Shown here one piece after another: positions 7,865 to 14,445 of a stretch of DNA of 18,205 bases (position 1 is the first letter of the stretch; the number at the start of each line of letters is the position of its first letter). This DNA is from Minisyncoccota bacterium (GTDB taxonomy: Bacteria > Patescibacteriota > Minisyncoccia > UBA6257 > HR35). The stretch covers positions 1 through 18,205 of the forward strand of contig JAPYWP010000005.1 of assembly GCA_028276315.1 (NCBI GenBank). The letters run 5' to 3'. The position numbers and the translations under genes were made by a program. Below the pieces are notes generated by a model. The model was given only the letters and a program-made list of their open reading frames with translations. It was not told where the DNA came from and searched no databases.

Positions 7865-8329
7865 TCAAGCCCTAAAATAAATTTTTATTTTTCTTCCTTC
7901 TTTATAGTCTAAAAATTCCATTTTTAATATAAAACAATATTTAGGTAAATCAAAAAATTTATCGCCCCATTCAATTAAAAAGATATTATTTTTTTTAAAA
8001 TAATTTTTTAAAAATTTAAAAATACTCTCTTTATTAGAAATTCTATAAAGATCTAAATGATGAAAATTTATATTTCTTGAGTTTATTTTGGTTTTATAGG
8101 TTTTTAAGATTATAAAACTTGGTGATCTTAGATTTTCTTTTATGTTAAATTCTTTAGCTATAGATTTAATTAATGTGGTTTTTCCGACACCAAAAGGTCC
8201 AGAGAAAAAAATAAATAATTCCTTTTTTTCAATCTCAATAATTGTTTTTAAAAATAAAGAGAAAAATTTAACAAATTTTAAAGTTTCTTTTTTATTTTTA
8301 AAACTTAAAGAAGATAATAAAAATTTCAC
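7865..8329 (-). CDS. tsaE: tRNA threonylcarbamoyladenosine biosynthesis ATPase TsaE
   Basis: P-loop ATPase (YjeE family) that supports TsaB/TsaD in making t6A at position 37 of ANN-decoding tRNAs. The 154-residue protein shows the Walker A GPFGVGKTT (44-52), the switch motif SPSF (69-72), HLDLYRI (91-97) and the family's C-terminal EWGDKF (120-125). Length matches the family. The start is GTG at 8329; no better ATG is available before the P-loop. It lies 29 bp downstream of the acidic-protein gene and 30 bp upstream of polA, all on the minus strand, so probably part of one unit. No TsaB or TsaD gene is in the window. Confidence 0.92.
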   Translation of the reverse strand: MKFLLSSLSFKNKKETLKFVKFFSLFLKTIIEIEKKELFIFFSGPFGVGKTTLIKSIAKEFNIKENLRSPSFIILKTYKTKINSRNINFHHLDLYRISNKESIFKFLKNYFKKNNIFLIEWGDKFFDLPKYCFILKMEFLDYKEGRKIKIYFRA

Positions 8330-8358
8330 TTAAATATTAAATTTTTTAAAATTTTTAC

Positions 8359-8568
8359 TTAAATACCAAAATCTTCGTCTTCATCTTTTTCTTCCTCGTT
8401 TTCTTCCCATTCTTCCCAAGATTCTTCTTCCCATTCTTCCTCTTCTTCAACTTCCTCTTCTGGTTCTTCCCATTCTTCTAAACCTTCTTCCTCTAAACCT
8501 TCTTCTAATTCTTCATCTTCATCATCTTGTAAATAAAGGTTTAATTTAGAAATCAAATCTACTGCCAT
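8359..8568 (-). CDS. Small, extremely acidic Glu/Trp-rich protein of unknown function
   Basis: 69 residues. The first 14 (MAVDLISKLNLYLQ) look like a short amphipathic helix. From about residue 15 on, nearly every position is Glu or Asp, broken by Trp in repeated EEWEE-type units (Trp around 32, 46, 51, 54), and it ends DEDEDFGI. The coding strand is strongly purine-rich and contains several near-copies of one GAAGAA(T)GG-type unit, consistent with growth by repeat expansion. I do not recognise a family. A disordered acidic tail like this could bind basic partners (ribosomal proteins, RNA polymerase, DNA-binding proteins) or act as a charge-based chaperone; that is speculation. A plausible promoter precedes it, supporting a real gene. 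Confidence 0.65.
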   Translation of the reverse strand: MAVDLISKLNLYLQDDEDEELEEGLEEEGLEEWEEPEEEVEEEEEWEEESWEEWEENEEEKDEDEDFGI

Positions 8569-8579
8569 TTTTTATTTTA
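8569..8579 (-). promoter_or_regulatory. Possible promoter of the acidic-protein gene
   Basis: On the minus strand TAAAAT (8579-8574) is 5 bp before the ATG at 8568, close to the leaderless spacing seen elsewhere. It abuts the inverted repeat at 8579-8610, which would then sit in the -15 to -45 region. Confidence 0.3.
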
Positions 8580-8610
8580 TTCCCCCTTCTTTTATGGAAG
8601 AAAGGGGAAT
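8579..8610. promoter_or_regulatory. Inverted repeat upstream of the acidic-protein gene
   Basis: ATTCCCC, one mismatch, TTCTT, then a loop of about 6 bp, then AAGAA, mismatch, GGGGAAT. This is a 7+5 bp imperfect dyad, G+C-rich against an AT-rich background. It lies between divergent genes where no transcript should end, so a terminator is unlikely. It could be a protein-binding operator, or a 5' leader hairpin if the acidic gene is transcribed from further upstream. Confidence 0.6.
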
Positions 8611-8642
8611 AATCTATTAATTGATTAAAAGTTTAATCTATT
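8610..8642. promoter_or_regulatory. Direct repeat TAATCTATT x2 flanking a dyad
   Basis: TAATCTATT occurs at 8610-8618 and 8634-8642, 24 bp apart. Overlapping the second copy is the dyad GATTAAA-AG-TTTAATC at 8623-8638, followed by a T run. It may be an operator for the divergent acidic-protein and murG promoters. All elements are AT-rich, so chance is possible. Confidence 0.35.
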
Positions 8643-8664
8643 TTTTTAAAAAGTCAAGAATCAT

Positions 8665-8701
8665 CTGTGAAAAAACTGTGAATATTTTATAATTTTAAAT
8701 T
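8665..8701 (+). promoter_or_regulatory. murG promoter with CTGTGAA direct repeat
   Basis: TATAAT at 8688-8693 is 8 bp before the murG ATG at 8702, predicting a leader of only a base or two. CTGTGAA occurs at 8665-8671 and again at 8676-8682, an 11-bp period (one helical turn). The first copy occupies the -35 position with a 17-bp spacer. It may be a weak -35 or a regulator site. Confidence 0.5.
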
Positions 8702-9850
8702 ATGGTAATTAGAATATTTTTTACTGGTGGAGCAACAGGAGGCCACCTTTTACCCATTCAAAATATAATTAATGAAATTAAAAAAACCGATTATGGTTAT
8801 GATTTTGAATTTTATTGGGTAGGTCCTAAACCAAAATTTCCTTTTGAGTTTAAAGATTTAAAGCCAATTTTTCTTCCAGATTTTAAAATTAGAAGATATT
8901 TTTCTTTAAGAACATTTTTAGATTTTTTAATTTTGCCCTATATAATTTTAAAAATTTTTTTTGTTTTTTATATAAAAATGCCAAATATAGTTTTTTCGAA
9001 AGGAGGTTCAGTTAGTTTTTTTGTAAATTTCATTGCTTATATTTTAAACATTCCAGTTTTAATTCATGAATCAGATTCAATTCCAGGTCTTTCAAACAAA
9101 TTTTCAATTTTTTTTGCAGAAACAATATTTTTATCTTTTAAAAATAGTATAGATTTTTTTCCAAAAAAAGTAAAAAATAAAGAATTTATTTTAGTAGGGC
9201 ATCCTATTGACGAGGACTTATTTTCAACCACCAAATTTACTAATGAAGATTATGAAAAATTTAAAATAGATCCAAGCAAAAAAACAATTTTAATTTTAGG
9301 TGGATCTCAGGGCGCTCAAGAAATTAATGATATTATATTTGAAATTTTAAAAAATTTAGTAAAAAAATATCAAATAATTCATATAACAGGTAAAAATTTA
9401 TATGAGGATGCAAAAGCGCTTTCAAATTTTATTTTAAAAAATATTCCTGAAAAAGAAAATTATCATTTATTTGATTTTGTTGATCAAAAAACTTTAGCAA
9501 AATTCTATAGCATAGCTTCTTTGGTAATTTCAAGGGCTGGGAGTGGAACAATTTTTGAAGTTGCTTTTTGGCAGATTCCAAGCATTTTAATTCCTCTTAA
9601 AAAACAAATTGTAGGTATTCATCAAATAAAAAATGCATTGGAATATTTAAATTATGGTGCCTGTAGAGTCATTGAGTCAGAAAATTTAAAACCAAATATT
9701 CTTTTATTTAATATTGAGGAAATTTTGCAAAATCAAAAAGAAATTGAAAAAATGAAATTAGGTGCTAAAAATTTTTATATTCCAGGAGCTAAAAGAAAAA
9801 TAGTAGAAGTTATTATTAGAAAATTAGAATACTATTATGGAAAAGATTAA
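8702..9850 (+). CDS. murG: UDP-GlcNAc:undecaprenyl-PP-MurNAc-pentapeptide GlcNAc transferase (MurG)
   Basis: Membrane-associated GT-B glycosyltransferase that adds GlcNAc to lipid I to give lipid II on the inner face of the membrane. 382 residues. The N-terminal glycine loop is TGGATGGHLLP (8-18); IVFSKGGSVS (96-105) and HESDSIPGLSNK (122-133, usually HEQNAVPGLANR) follow. The second half has LGGSQGAQ (199-206), SRAGSGTIFE (277-286) with the donor-binding Glu, and HQIKNA (307-312). A long hydrophobic stretch at about 75-92 fits the membrane-docking patch. The gene starts the plus-strand block and overlaps rnhA by 14 bp. With the MurE-like gene it argues that this organism makes peptidoglycan. 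Confidence 0.95.
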   Translation: MVIRIFFTGGATGGHLLPIQNIINEIKKTDYGYDFEFYWVGPKPKFPFEFKDLKPIFLPDFKIRRYFSLRTFLDFLILPYIILKIFFVFYIKMPNIVFSKGGSVSFFVNFIAYILNIPVLIHESDSIPGLSNKFSIFFAETIFLSFKNSIDFFPKKVKNKEFILVGHPIDEDLFSTTKFTNEDYEKFKIDPSKKTILILGGSQGAQEINDIIFEILKNLVKKYQIIHITGKNLYEDAKALSNFILKNIPEKENYHLFDFVDQKTLAKFYSIASLVISRAGSGTIFEVAFWQIPSILIPLKKQIVGIHQIKNALEYLNYGACRVIESENLKPNILLFNIEEILQNQKEIEKMKLGAKNFYIPGAKRKIVEVIIRKLEYYYGKD

Positions 9851-10259
9851 AAAAATAAAAGTTTTTACTGATGGTGGTGCAATAAATAATCCAGGGCCAG
9901 CAGCAATTGGTGTAGTTATCTATGATAAAGAACCACCTAGAAAATTTAAAGAATTTATAAATAAAGCAACAAATAATCAGGCAGAATATTTAGCAATGAT
10001 ATTTGCTTTAAAGAAAATTAAACAAATTTATGGTAATAAAGAATGTAAATTGATAGAAGTTGAAATAAATTCTGATAGTAAACTTGTTGTTTTTCAGATG
10101 AATAATATTTATAAAATAAAAGAAGAAGATATTAAAAATTTATTTATAGAATTACATAATCTTACTTTAGATTTTAAAAAAGTTTCTTTTAATTATATAC
10201 CAAGAGAGCAAAACTTGATTGCAGATTCTTTAGTTAAAGAAGCTCTAGGGGGTAATTAG
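9837..10259 (+). CDS. rnhA: Ribonuclease HI
   Basis: Endonuclease that degrades the RNA strand of RNA-DNA hybrids. 140 residues, typical. The four catalytic carboxylates are visible: D12 in FTDGGAINNPGP, E50 in NNQAEYLAM, D80 in NSDSKLVV, and D130 in REQNLIADSLVKEA. The LVKEA ending resembles the short RNase HI type without the basic protrusion of the E. coli enzyme. Its start is inside the end of murG (14-bp overlap, different frame), so translation is probably coupled. The gene is followed by the khpA promoter. Confidence 0.93.
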   Translation: MEKIKKIKVFTDGGAINNPGPAAIGVVIYDKEPPRKFKEFINKATNNQAEYLAMIFALKKIKQIYGNKECKLIEVEINSDSKLVVFQMNNIYKIKEEDIKNLFIELHNLTLDFKKVSFNYIPREQNLIADSLVKEALGGN

Positions 10260-10265
10260 ATTTTA

Positions 10266-10274
10266 TGTTATAAT
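10266..10274 (+). promoter_or_regulatory. Extended -10 promoter for khpA
   Basis: TGT followed by TATAAT (10269-10274) is a consensus extended -10, seven bases after the rnhA stop. Transcription would begin near 10281, leaving a leader of about 70 nt before khpA, in contrast with the leaderless promoters elsewhere in the window. An ATG at 10277 opens a 31-codon frame that ends at 10372 inside khpA. Confidence 0.55.
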
Positions 10275-10309
10275 TTATGTTAGAATTAAAAGAATTTTTG
10301 AAAATTAAG

Positions 10310-10340
10310 AACCGACTGCTTTTCTCAGAAAAGCTCGGTT
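10310..10340 (+). promoter_or_regulatory. Strong stem-loop in the khpA leader
   Basis: AACCGA, a 2-nt bulge (CT), GCTTTTC, loop TCA, then GAAAAGC and TCGGTT: 13 perfect base pairs with one bulge. It ends 10 nt before the khpA ATG. It is not followed by a T run, so it is not a classical intrinsic terminator. It may regulate khpA translation or mRNA stability. KhpA is itself an RNA-binding protein, so autoregulation is an attractive but untested idea. Confidence 0.7.
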
Positions 10341-10350
10341 CGAGATTATT

Positions 10351-10650
10351 ATGGAAAAGACAGCTTATATAGAAGTATTAGAGAATATTTTAAAAGCATT
10401 AGTAAATTACCCAAATGAAGTAAAATTAGAAAAGAAAATAGATGAGATGGGTGTTTTGGTTTTAATTAAACTTCATCCTCAAGATGTTGGTCTTGTAATA
10501 GGTAAAAAAGGTTCAATGATAAAAGCTCTTAGGACTGTAATTAAGGCTATTGGTTTGAGAAATCATGCAAGAGTAAATATTAAAGTAGAAGAACCAACTA
10601 AGAAAGTTTCAACAACAGTAGATGAAGTATTAGAAGATCTTAAGAAATAA
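10351..10650 (+). CDS. khpA: KH-domain RNA-binding protein KhpA
   Basis: Small single-KH RNA-binding protein; in Firmicutes KhpA pairs with KhpB and affects cell elongation and sRNA biology. The family N-terminus (LENILKALVNYPNEVKLE) is followed by HPQDVGLVIGKKGSMIKALR, with the GxxG loop at 51-54. At 99 residues it is about 20 longer than usual, the extra being a charged C-terminal tail (EEPTKKVSTTVDEVLEDLKK). In many bacteria khpA lies in the rpsP-rimM-trmD-rplS cluster; here only the link to trmD remains (2-bp gap). No Shine-Dalgarno precedes the ATG; instead there is a strong hairpin. Confidence 0.9.
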   Translation: MEKTAYIEVLENILKALVNYPNEVKLEKKIDEMGVLVLIKLHPQDVGLVIGKKGSMIKALRTVIKAIGLRNHARVNIKVEEPTKKVSTTVDEVLEDLKK

Positions 10651-10652
10651 AC

Positions 10653-11321
10653 TTGAAAGAGCCTAAAATAACATTTCATATTGTAACTGCTTTTCCAGAA
10701 GCTTTTAGTTATTTATTTACTTCAATTTTAAAAAGAGCTCAAGAAAATAAAATTATTAAAATTAAAATTCACGATATTAAAGATTTTACAGATACCAATA
10801 TTGATGATAGACCTTATGGAGGTGGACCAGGAATGGTACTTAAAGCTGAACCAATATTAAGAGCAATTGAAAATATTTTAAAAAAATCAAAATTCGAAAA
10901 AAAAGAAAGAAAAATAATTTTCTTCGATTTAAAGGGTAAAAATTTTGATCAGAAAATGGCAAATTATTTAAAGAAGTTTAAAGAATTAATTTTGATTTGC
11001 GGGCATTATGAGGGGGTAGATGAGAGAGTTGCTAAAATTTCAGATATAAAAATTTCTGTTGGTAATTTTATTTTAAGCGGCGGTGAAATTCCTGCAATGA
11101 TTTTAGTTGATTCTATTTCAAGGCTTTTATCTGGAGTTTTGAATAATCCTAATTCATTAGAAGAAAAAAGAAATTATTTTTCCTTTCCAGTTTATACAAG
11201 GCCAGAGAAATTAAAATTTTTAGGTAAAATTTTAAAAGTTCCAAAAGTTCTTTTAAAAGGGAATCATTTAGAAATTAAAAAATGGAGAGAAAAAAAAGGA
11301 AAATTTTTATGGTATAATTAA
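10653..11321 (+). CDS. trmD: tRNA (guanine-37-N1)-methyltransferase TrmD
   Basis: SPOUT-fold enzyme that uses S-adenosylmethionine to methylate G37 next to the anticodon and so prevents +1 frameshifting. 222 residues, somewhat shorter than the usual 240-250 at the C-terminus. Motifs: RPYGGGPGMVLKAEP (53-67), ICGHYEGVDERV (115-126), SVGNFILSGGEIPA (135-148), and D153 in LVDSISR, the position of the catalytic Asp. The start is TTG at 10653, two bases after the khpA stop. It gives the expected N-terminus (ITFHIVTAFPEAF), and no ATG fits. The last codons (Trp-Tyr-Asn-stop) also form the extended -10 box for infA. Confidence 0.95.
   Translation: MKEPKITFHIVTAFPEAFSYLFTSILKRAQENKIIKIKIHDIKDFTDTNIDDRPYGGGPGMVLKAEPILRAIENILKKSKFEKKERKIIFFDLKGKNFDQKMANYLKKFKELILICGHYEGVDERVAKISDIKISVGNFILSGGEIPAMILVDSISRLLSGVLNNPNSLEEKRNYFSFPVYTRPEKLKFLGKILKVPKVLLKGNHLEIKKWREKKGKFLWYN
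11310..11318 (+). promoter_or_regulatory. Extended -10 promoter for infA and the ribosomal block
   Basis: TGG then TATAAT (11313-11318), a perfect extended -10, overlaps the end of trmD. The surrounding 20 bp (11305-11324) are identical to 16564-16583 in front of rplQ. The infA ATG lies 12 bp after TATAAT, so the leader would be about 6 nt. No -35 hexamer is evident. Confidence 0.6.
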
Positions 11322-11330
11322 ATTGTACTT

Positions 11331-11546
11331 ATGAAAAAGCAGAATAAAGAAATTGTTGAGGGGATGGTAATAGAAAATTTACCAGATACCACTTTTAGAG
11401 TAAAAACTGATGATGGTAAAGAGATATGGGCTTATCTTTCTGGTAAAATGAAATTAAATTATATTAAAATAGTTCCAGGGGATAGGGTTGTAGTTGAAAT
11501 TAGTCCTTATGATCCTAATAAAGGTAGGATTATAAGGAGAAAATAA
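11331..11546 (+). CDS. infA: Translation initiation factor IF-1
   Basis: OB-fold protein that binds the ribosomal A site during initiation. 71 residues, full length. The family pattern is clear: IVEGMVIENLPDTTFRV, then GKEIWAYLSGKMKLN, then GDRVVVEISPYDPNKGRIIRR. It begins the conserved order infA-rpmJ-rpsM-rpsK-rpsD-rpoA. The stop codon overlaps the rpmJ start by one base (TAATG). Confidence 0.96.
   Translation: MKKQNKEIVEGMVIENLPDTTFRVKTDDGKEIWAYLSGKMKLNYIKIVPGDRVVVEISPYDPNKGRIIRRK
11534..11539 (+). promoter_or_regulatory. Shine-Dalgarno site of rpmJ
   Basis: AAGGAG, 6 nt before the ATG at 11546. It is one of the very few recognisable Shine-Dalgarno sites in the window; most other genes have A/T-rich sequence there. 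Its presence implies that the 16S anti-SD is functional in this organism. Confidence 0.6.
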
Positions 11547-11659
11547 TGAAAGTAGCTGCTTCAGTTAAAAAAAGATGCGCTGATTGCAAAATAGTAAGAA
11601 GGAAGGGCAGGATTTATGTTGTTTGTAAAATTAAAAAACATAAACAAAGACAAGGATAA
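11546..11659 (+). CDS. rpmJ: 50S ribosomal protein L36 (bL36)
   Basis: A 37-residue ribosomal protein of the large subunit. It begins MKVAASVKKRCADCK and ends KKHKQRQG, which is the classic L36 pattern. The zinc ribbon ligands are all kept: C11, C14, C27 and H32. It sits in its usual place between infA and rpsM. The ATG shares one base with the infA stop. Confidence 0.96.
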   Translation: MKVAASVKKRCADCKIVRRKGRIYVVCKIKKHKQRQG

Positions 11660-11675
11660 TTAAATATTTAAAAAT

Positions 11676-12059
11676 ATGGTAAGAATAGCAGGAGTAAATT
11701 TACCAAACAAAAAATTACCTTATGCACTTTCTTATATTTATGGTATTGGTTTTTCTTTGGGAATGAAAATTGCAAAAGAATTAAATATAGATCCTAATAA
11801 AAAGACAGAAGAATTAACAAGCGAAGAGATAAGTAAGATTCAAAATTATATTGAAAAAAATCTTAAAGTTGAAAATGATTTAAAAAGAGAAATTCAGGAA
11901 AATATAAAAAGGTTAATAAGAATAAATTGTTACAGAGGTATTAGACATGTAAAAAAACTTCCTGTAAGGGGTCAAAGAACAAGAACTAACTCTAGAACAG
12001 TAAGAGGCAACGTTAGACATACTGTTACCTCAGGAAAGAGAAAATTAGAAAAGAAATAA
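11676..12059 (+). CDS. rpsM: 30S ribosomal protein S13 (uS13)
   Basis: Head protein of the small subunit, contacting tRNA and the large subunit. 127 residues, normal length. It starts MVRIAGVNLPNKK, has the helix-two-turn-helix region with YGIG, and the conserved basic C-terminal part YRGIRHVKKLPVRGQRT followed by RTNSRTVRG. Sixteen bases separate it from rpmJ, and rpsK begins one base after its stop. No Shine-Dalgarno is seen. Confidence 0.97.
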   Translation: MVRIAGVNLPNKKLPYALSYIYGIGFSLGMKIAKELNIDPNKKTEELTSEEISKIQNYIEKNLKVENDLKREIQENIKRLIRINCYRGIRHVKKLPVRGQRTRTNSRTVRGNVRHTVTSGKRKLEKK

Positions 12060-12060
12060 T

Positions 12061-12486
12061 ATGGGTAAAAAAAGAGTTACAACTTTATCAGGTGTTGAAG
12101 AAAAAGTAGTTCAAGAGCAAAAACAGAAAAAAAAGATAAATTTACCGGTTGCAAGAATTTATATAAATGCAAAATGGAATAATACTTTTGCAACATTAAC
12201 AGATGATCAAGGTAATGTTTTTGAAAGTATTTCAACTGGACAAGTTGGATTTAAGGGTACTAAAAAAAGTACTCCTTATGCAGGATCAAGAGTAATAGAG
12301 GTTTTGGTTGAAAGATTAAAAGGATACAATATCGAGAAAATTAAAGTATTTGTAAGTGGTTTTGGACCAGGTAGAGATTCAGCATTAAAAACACTATTTT
12401 CTAAAGAGCTTCCAATTTATTTAATTGAAGATATAACACCAGTTCCTTTTGGAGGCCCAAGGCCGCCAAAGGTTAGAAGAGTTTAA
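12061..12486 (+). CDS. rpsK: 30S ribosomal protein S11 (uS11)
   Basis: Platform protein of the small subunit next to the mRNA exit. 141 residues, about a dozen more than usual because of a Lys/Gln-rich N-terminal extension (residues 1-28). Conserved blocks: ARIYINAKWNNTFATLTD, GFKGTKKSTPYA, SGFGPGRDSALK, and the ending ITPVPFGGPRPPKVRRV. Family members usually have GCRPPK; here the Cys is Pro. One base separates it from rpsM, and rpsD follows after 2 bp. Confidence 0.97.
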   Translation: MGKKRVTTLSGVEEKVVQEQKQKKKINLPVARIYINAKWNNTFATLTDDQGNVFESISTGQVGFKGTKKSTPYAGSRVIEVLVERLKGYNIEKIKVFVSGFGPGRDSALKTLFSKELPIYLIEDITPVPFGGPRPPKVRRV

Positions 12487-12488
12487 TC

Positions 12489-13103
12489 ATGTTAAAGTAT
12501 AAATGTAAAATTTGTAGAATGTATGGTCAGAAGTTTTTATTAAATGAAAGATGTGCTTCCCCTAAATGCGCTCTTTCAAGAAGAAGAACAAGGCCCGGTC
12601 AACATGGGTCTAAGATTAGAATTTTATCAGAATATGGAAAAGAATTAGTTGAAAAGCAAAAAGTTAAATTTTATTATCTTTTAAGAGAAAGGCAGATGAA
12701 AAAATATTTTAAACTAGCAGAAAAAGCTAAAGAGCCAACCCCAATAGCTTTAGCAAAAATTTTGGAAAAAAGATTAGATAATATTGTTTTTAGAGCTGGA
12801 TTTTTTACTTCAAAGCCTCAAGCAAGACAAGCAGTTGTTCATGGTCATATTTTTGTAAATGGTAAAAAAGTAGATAGACCTTCTTATTTAGTTGAAATTG
12901 GTGATGTAATTTCTCCAAATCCAAGAAGTCTTAAAAAGGGAATTTTTAATGGAATTTATGATAGAATTAAAAAATACCAACCACCAAGTTGGATTGAGTT
13001 AAATAAAGAAAAATTAGAAGCTAAAATTGTTGGAGAACCTGTTATAGAAGAGTTAAAATTACCATTTGATTATTCATTAGTAGTTGAATTTTATGGCCGT
13101 TAA
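12489..13103 (+). CDS. rpsD: 30S ribosomal protein S4 (uS4), zinc-binding type
   Basis: Primary 16S rRNA-binding assembly protein and, in many bacteria, translational repressor of the alpha operon. 204 residues, typical. The N-terminus carries a C-X2-C...C-X4-C zinc site (C6, C9, C22, C27), i.e. the C+ form. RTRPGQHGSK and the S4 RNA-binding domain (about 95-160, with RLDNIVFRAGF and ARQAVVHGHIFVNG) follow. It is in the normal position before rpoA. No leader structure was found that would show autoregulation. Confidence 0.97.
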   Translation: MLKYKCKICRMYGQKFLLNERCASPKCALSRRRTRPGQHGSKIRILSEYGKELVEKQKVKFYYLLRERQMKKYFKLAEKAKEPTPIALAKILEKRLDNIVFRAGFFTSKPQARQAVVHGHIFVNGKKVDRPSYLVEIGDVISPNPRSLKKGIFNGIYDRIKKYQPPSWIELNKEKLEAKIVGEPVIEELKLPFDYSLVVEFYGR

Positions 13104-13127
13104 AATTAATTAATAATTTTAAAAATC

Positions 13128-13823
13128 ATGGATAACAAAATTTTAATAGCACAAAATGTTCAAATATTAGGAAAAGAAAAAAATTCAGCCTTAATTGGAA
13201 TTAAAGGTCTTTATCCAGGTTATGGAATTACTTTAGGTAATGCATTGCGCAGGGTTCTTCTTTCTTCAATACCAGGCGCTGCAATTACAACTTTAAAGAT
13301 AGAAAATGTCTTACATGAGTTTTCAACAATACCTGGTGTTTTAGAAGACGTTCTTGATATTACTTTAAATTTAAAACAAGTAAGAATTAAAATGTTAACT
13401 TCAGAGCCTCAAGAAATTTATTTAAATGCAAAAGGAGAAGGAGAAGTTAAGGCTGGCGATATAAAAGTTCCTTCTAATCTAGAAATAGTAAATCCAGAAC
13501 TTCATATAGCAACATTAACCGACAAAAAAGCAACTTTAAATATAGAAATGAAGGTTGAAAAAGGGATTGGATTTGTTTCTTCTGAAGAAATTAGAAAAAA
13601 TAGCCAAGAATCTAATGCTATATTTTTAGATGCAATTTTTTCTCCTATTAAAAAAGTAAATATTGAAGTAGAAGATATGAGGGTTGGCGAGAAAACAAAT
13701 TATAACTTTTTGAAAATTTATATTGAAACTGATGGAACTATAGATCCAATAGAAGCTTATAATATGGCAATAGATATTTTAATAGAGCAGTTTAATGGAA
13801 TTAAAATTTTAAACTATGAATAA
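13128..13823 (+). CDS. rpoA: RNA polymerase alpha subunit lacking the C-terminal domain
   Basis: Scaffold on which beta and beta' assemble. The N-terminal domain is well conserved: GYGITLGNALRRVLLSSIPGAA (34-55), HEFSTIPGVLEDVLDI (64-79) and the closing helix region DPIEAYNMAIDILIEQF. The protein ends at residue 231 (GIKILNYE), right after that domain. The usual linker and alpha-CTD (about 80-100 more residues), which contact UP-element DNA and many activators, are absent. A frameshift is unlikely because rplU starts 8 bp inside the rpoA end and fills the following sequence. A separate CTD gene elsewhere cannot be excluded. Confidence 0.96.
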   Translation: MDNKILIAQNVQILGKEKNSALIGIKGLYPGYGITLGNALRRVLLSSIPGAAITTLKIENVLHEFSTIPGVLEDVLDITLNLKQVRIKMLTSEPQEIYLNAKGEGEVKAGDIKVPSNLEIVNPELHIATLTDKKATLNIEMKVEKGIGFVSSEEIRKNSQESNAIFLDAIFSPIKKVNIEVEDMRVGEKTNYNFLKIYIETDGTIDPIEAYNMAIDILIEQFNGIKILNYE

Positions 13824-14130
13824 AATAGCAGTAATTGAAATAGGGGGAAATCAATTTTTAGTAACTGAGGGTAGTAAAATAAAAACAAAAAGAATAAAAT
13901 TAAAGAATAAAGATCAAAAAGAAATAGAAATAGATAAGGTTCTTTTATTTTTTGATGGGAAAGATCTTAAAATTGGAACGCCTTATTTGGAAAATAAAGT
14001 TATTGGAGAAATATTAAAAGAGATTAAAGAAAAGATTGTTGTTGGGAAATTTAAACCAAAGACAAGATATTATAAAAAGATTGGGACAAAACTTTATTTT
14101 TATGAAATTTTAATAAAGCAAATTATTTAA
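13816..14130 (+). CDS. rplU: 50S ribosomal protein L21 (bL21)
   Basis: Large-subunit 23S rRNA-binding protein; 104 residues, normal size. It begins MNKIAVIEIGGNQFLVTEGSKI, has VLLFFDGKDLKIGTPYLEN, and a basic region GKFKPKTRYYKKIGTK where others read KYRRKKGYRRKTGHRQ-type sequence. Usually paired with rpmA (L27) and obg; here it is placed directly after rpoA, overlapping it by 8 bp, and rpmA is not in the window. Confidence 0.93.
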   Translation: MNKIAVIEIGGNQFLVTEGSKIKTKRIKLKNKDQKEIEIDKVLLFFDGKDLKIGTPYLENKVIGEILKEIKEKIVVGKFKPKTRYYKKIGTKLYFYEILIKQII

Positions 14131-14131
14131 C

Positions 14132-14443
14132 ATGCAAAAGGTAAAAAAAGGAGATGTTGTTTTAATAACAAAAGGTAAAGATAGGGGGAAAACTGGTAAA
14201 GTTTTAAAGGTTTTTCCTAAAGAATCAAAAGTTATTGTTGAAGGTCTTAATTTAGTAAAAAAACATAAAAAGCCTAAAAGAGCCGGAGAAAAAGGTGAAA
14301 TTATTTTAATTCCAAGAAAAATTAGTTGGAGCAATGTTAAATTTATCTGCCCTAATTGTAAAAAACCAACAAGGGTTGGTTTTATTAAAGAAGGAGAAAA
14401 TAAATATAGATTTTGCAAAAAATGTAAAAATAAAATAGTATAA
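14132..14443 (+). CDS. rplX: 50S ribosomal protein L24 (uL24) with C-terminal zinc ribbon
   Basis: Assembly-initiating large-subunit protein. 103 residues. The KOW motif is KKGDVVLITKGKDRGKTGKV (5-24), followed by VEGLNLVKKHKKP. The C-terminus carries two CxxC knuckles (C73/C76 and C95/C98), a likely zinc ribbon. It begins one base after rplU ends, and rplE follows after 2 bp; rplX-rplE is the native order of the spc operon, moved here behind rpoA. Confidence 0.95.
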   Translation: MQKVKKGDVVLITKGKDRGKTGKVLKVFPKESKVIVEGLNLVKKHKKPKRAGEKGEIILIPRKISWSNVKFICPNCKKPTRVGFIKEGENKYRFCKKCKNKIV

Positions 14444-14445
14444 AC

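Noticed and set aside
8397..8530. Tandem repeat or CRISPR-like array (TTCTTCCCATTC units)
   Set aside because: Units are irregular, with no spacers, and fully explained as Glu/Trp codons of the acidic protein.
8623..8645. Intrinsic terminator (dyad plus T run)
   Set aside because: No plus-strand gene lies upstream to be terminated; the stem is short and AT-only apart from one pair at each end and the loop.
10310..10350. tRNA-like T-arm (GGTTCGA)
   Set aside because: No flanking acceptor, D or anticodon arms; the sequence is better explained as a simple 13-bp hairpin.
14110..14418. Minus-strand open frame of 102 codons
   Set aside because: Opposite the unmistakable rplX gene; composition is what the antisense of a Lys-rich protein would give.
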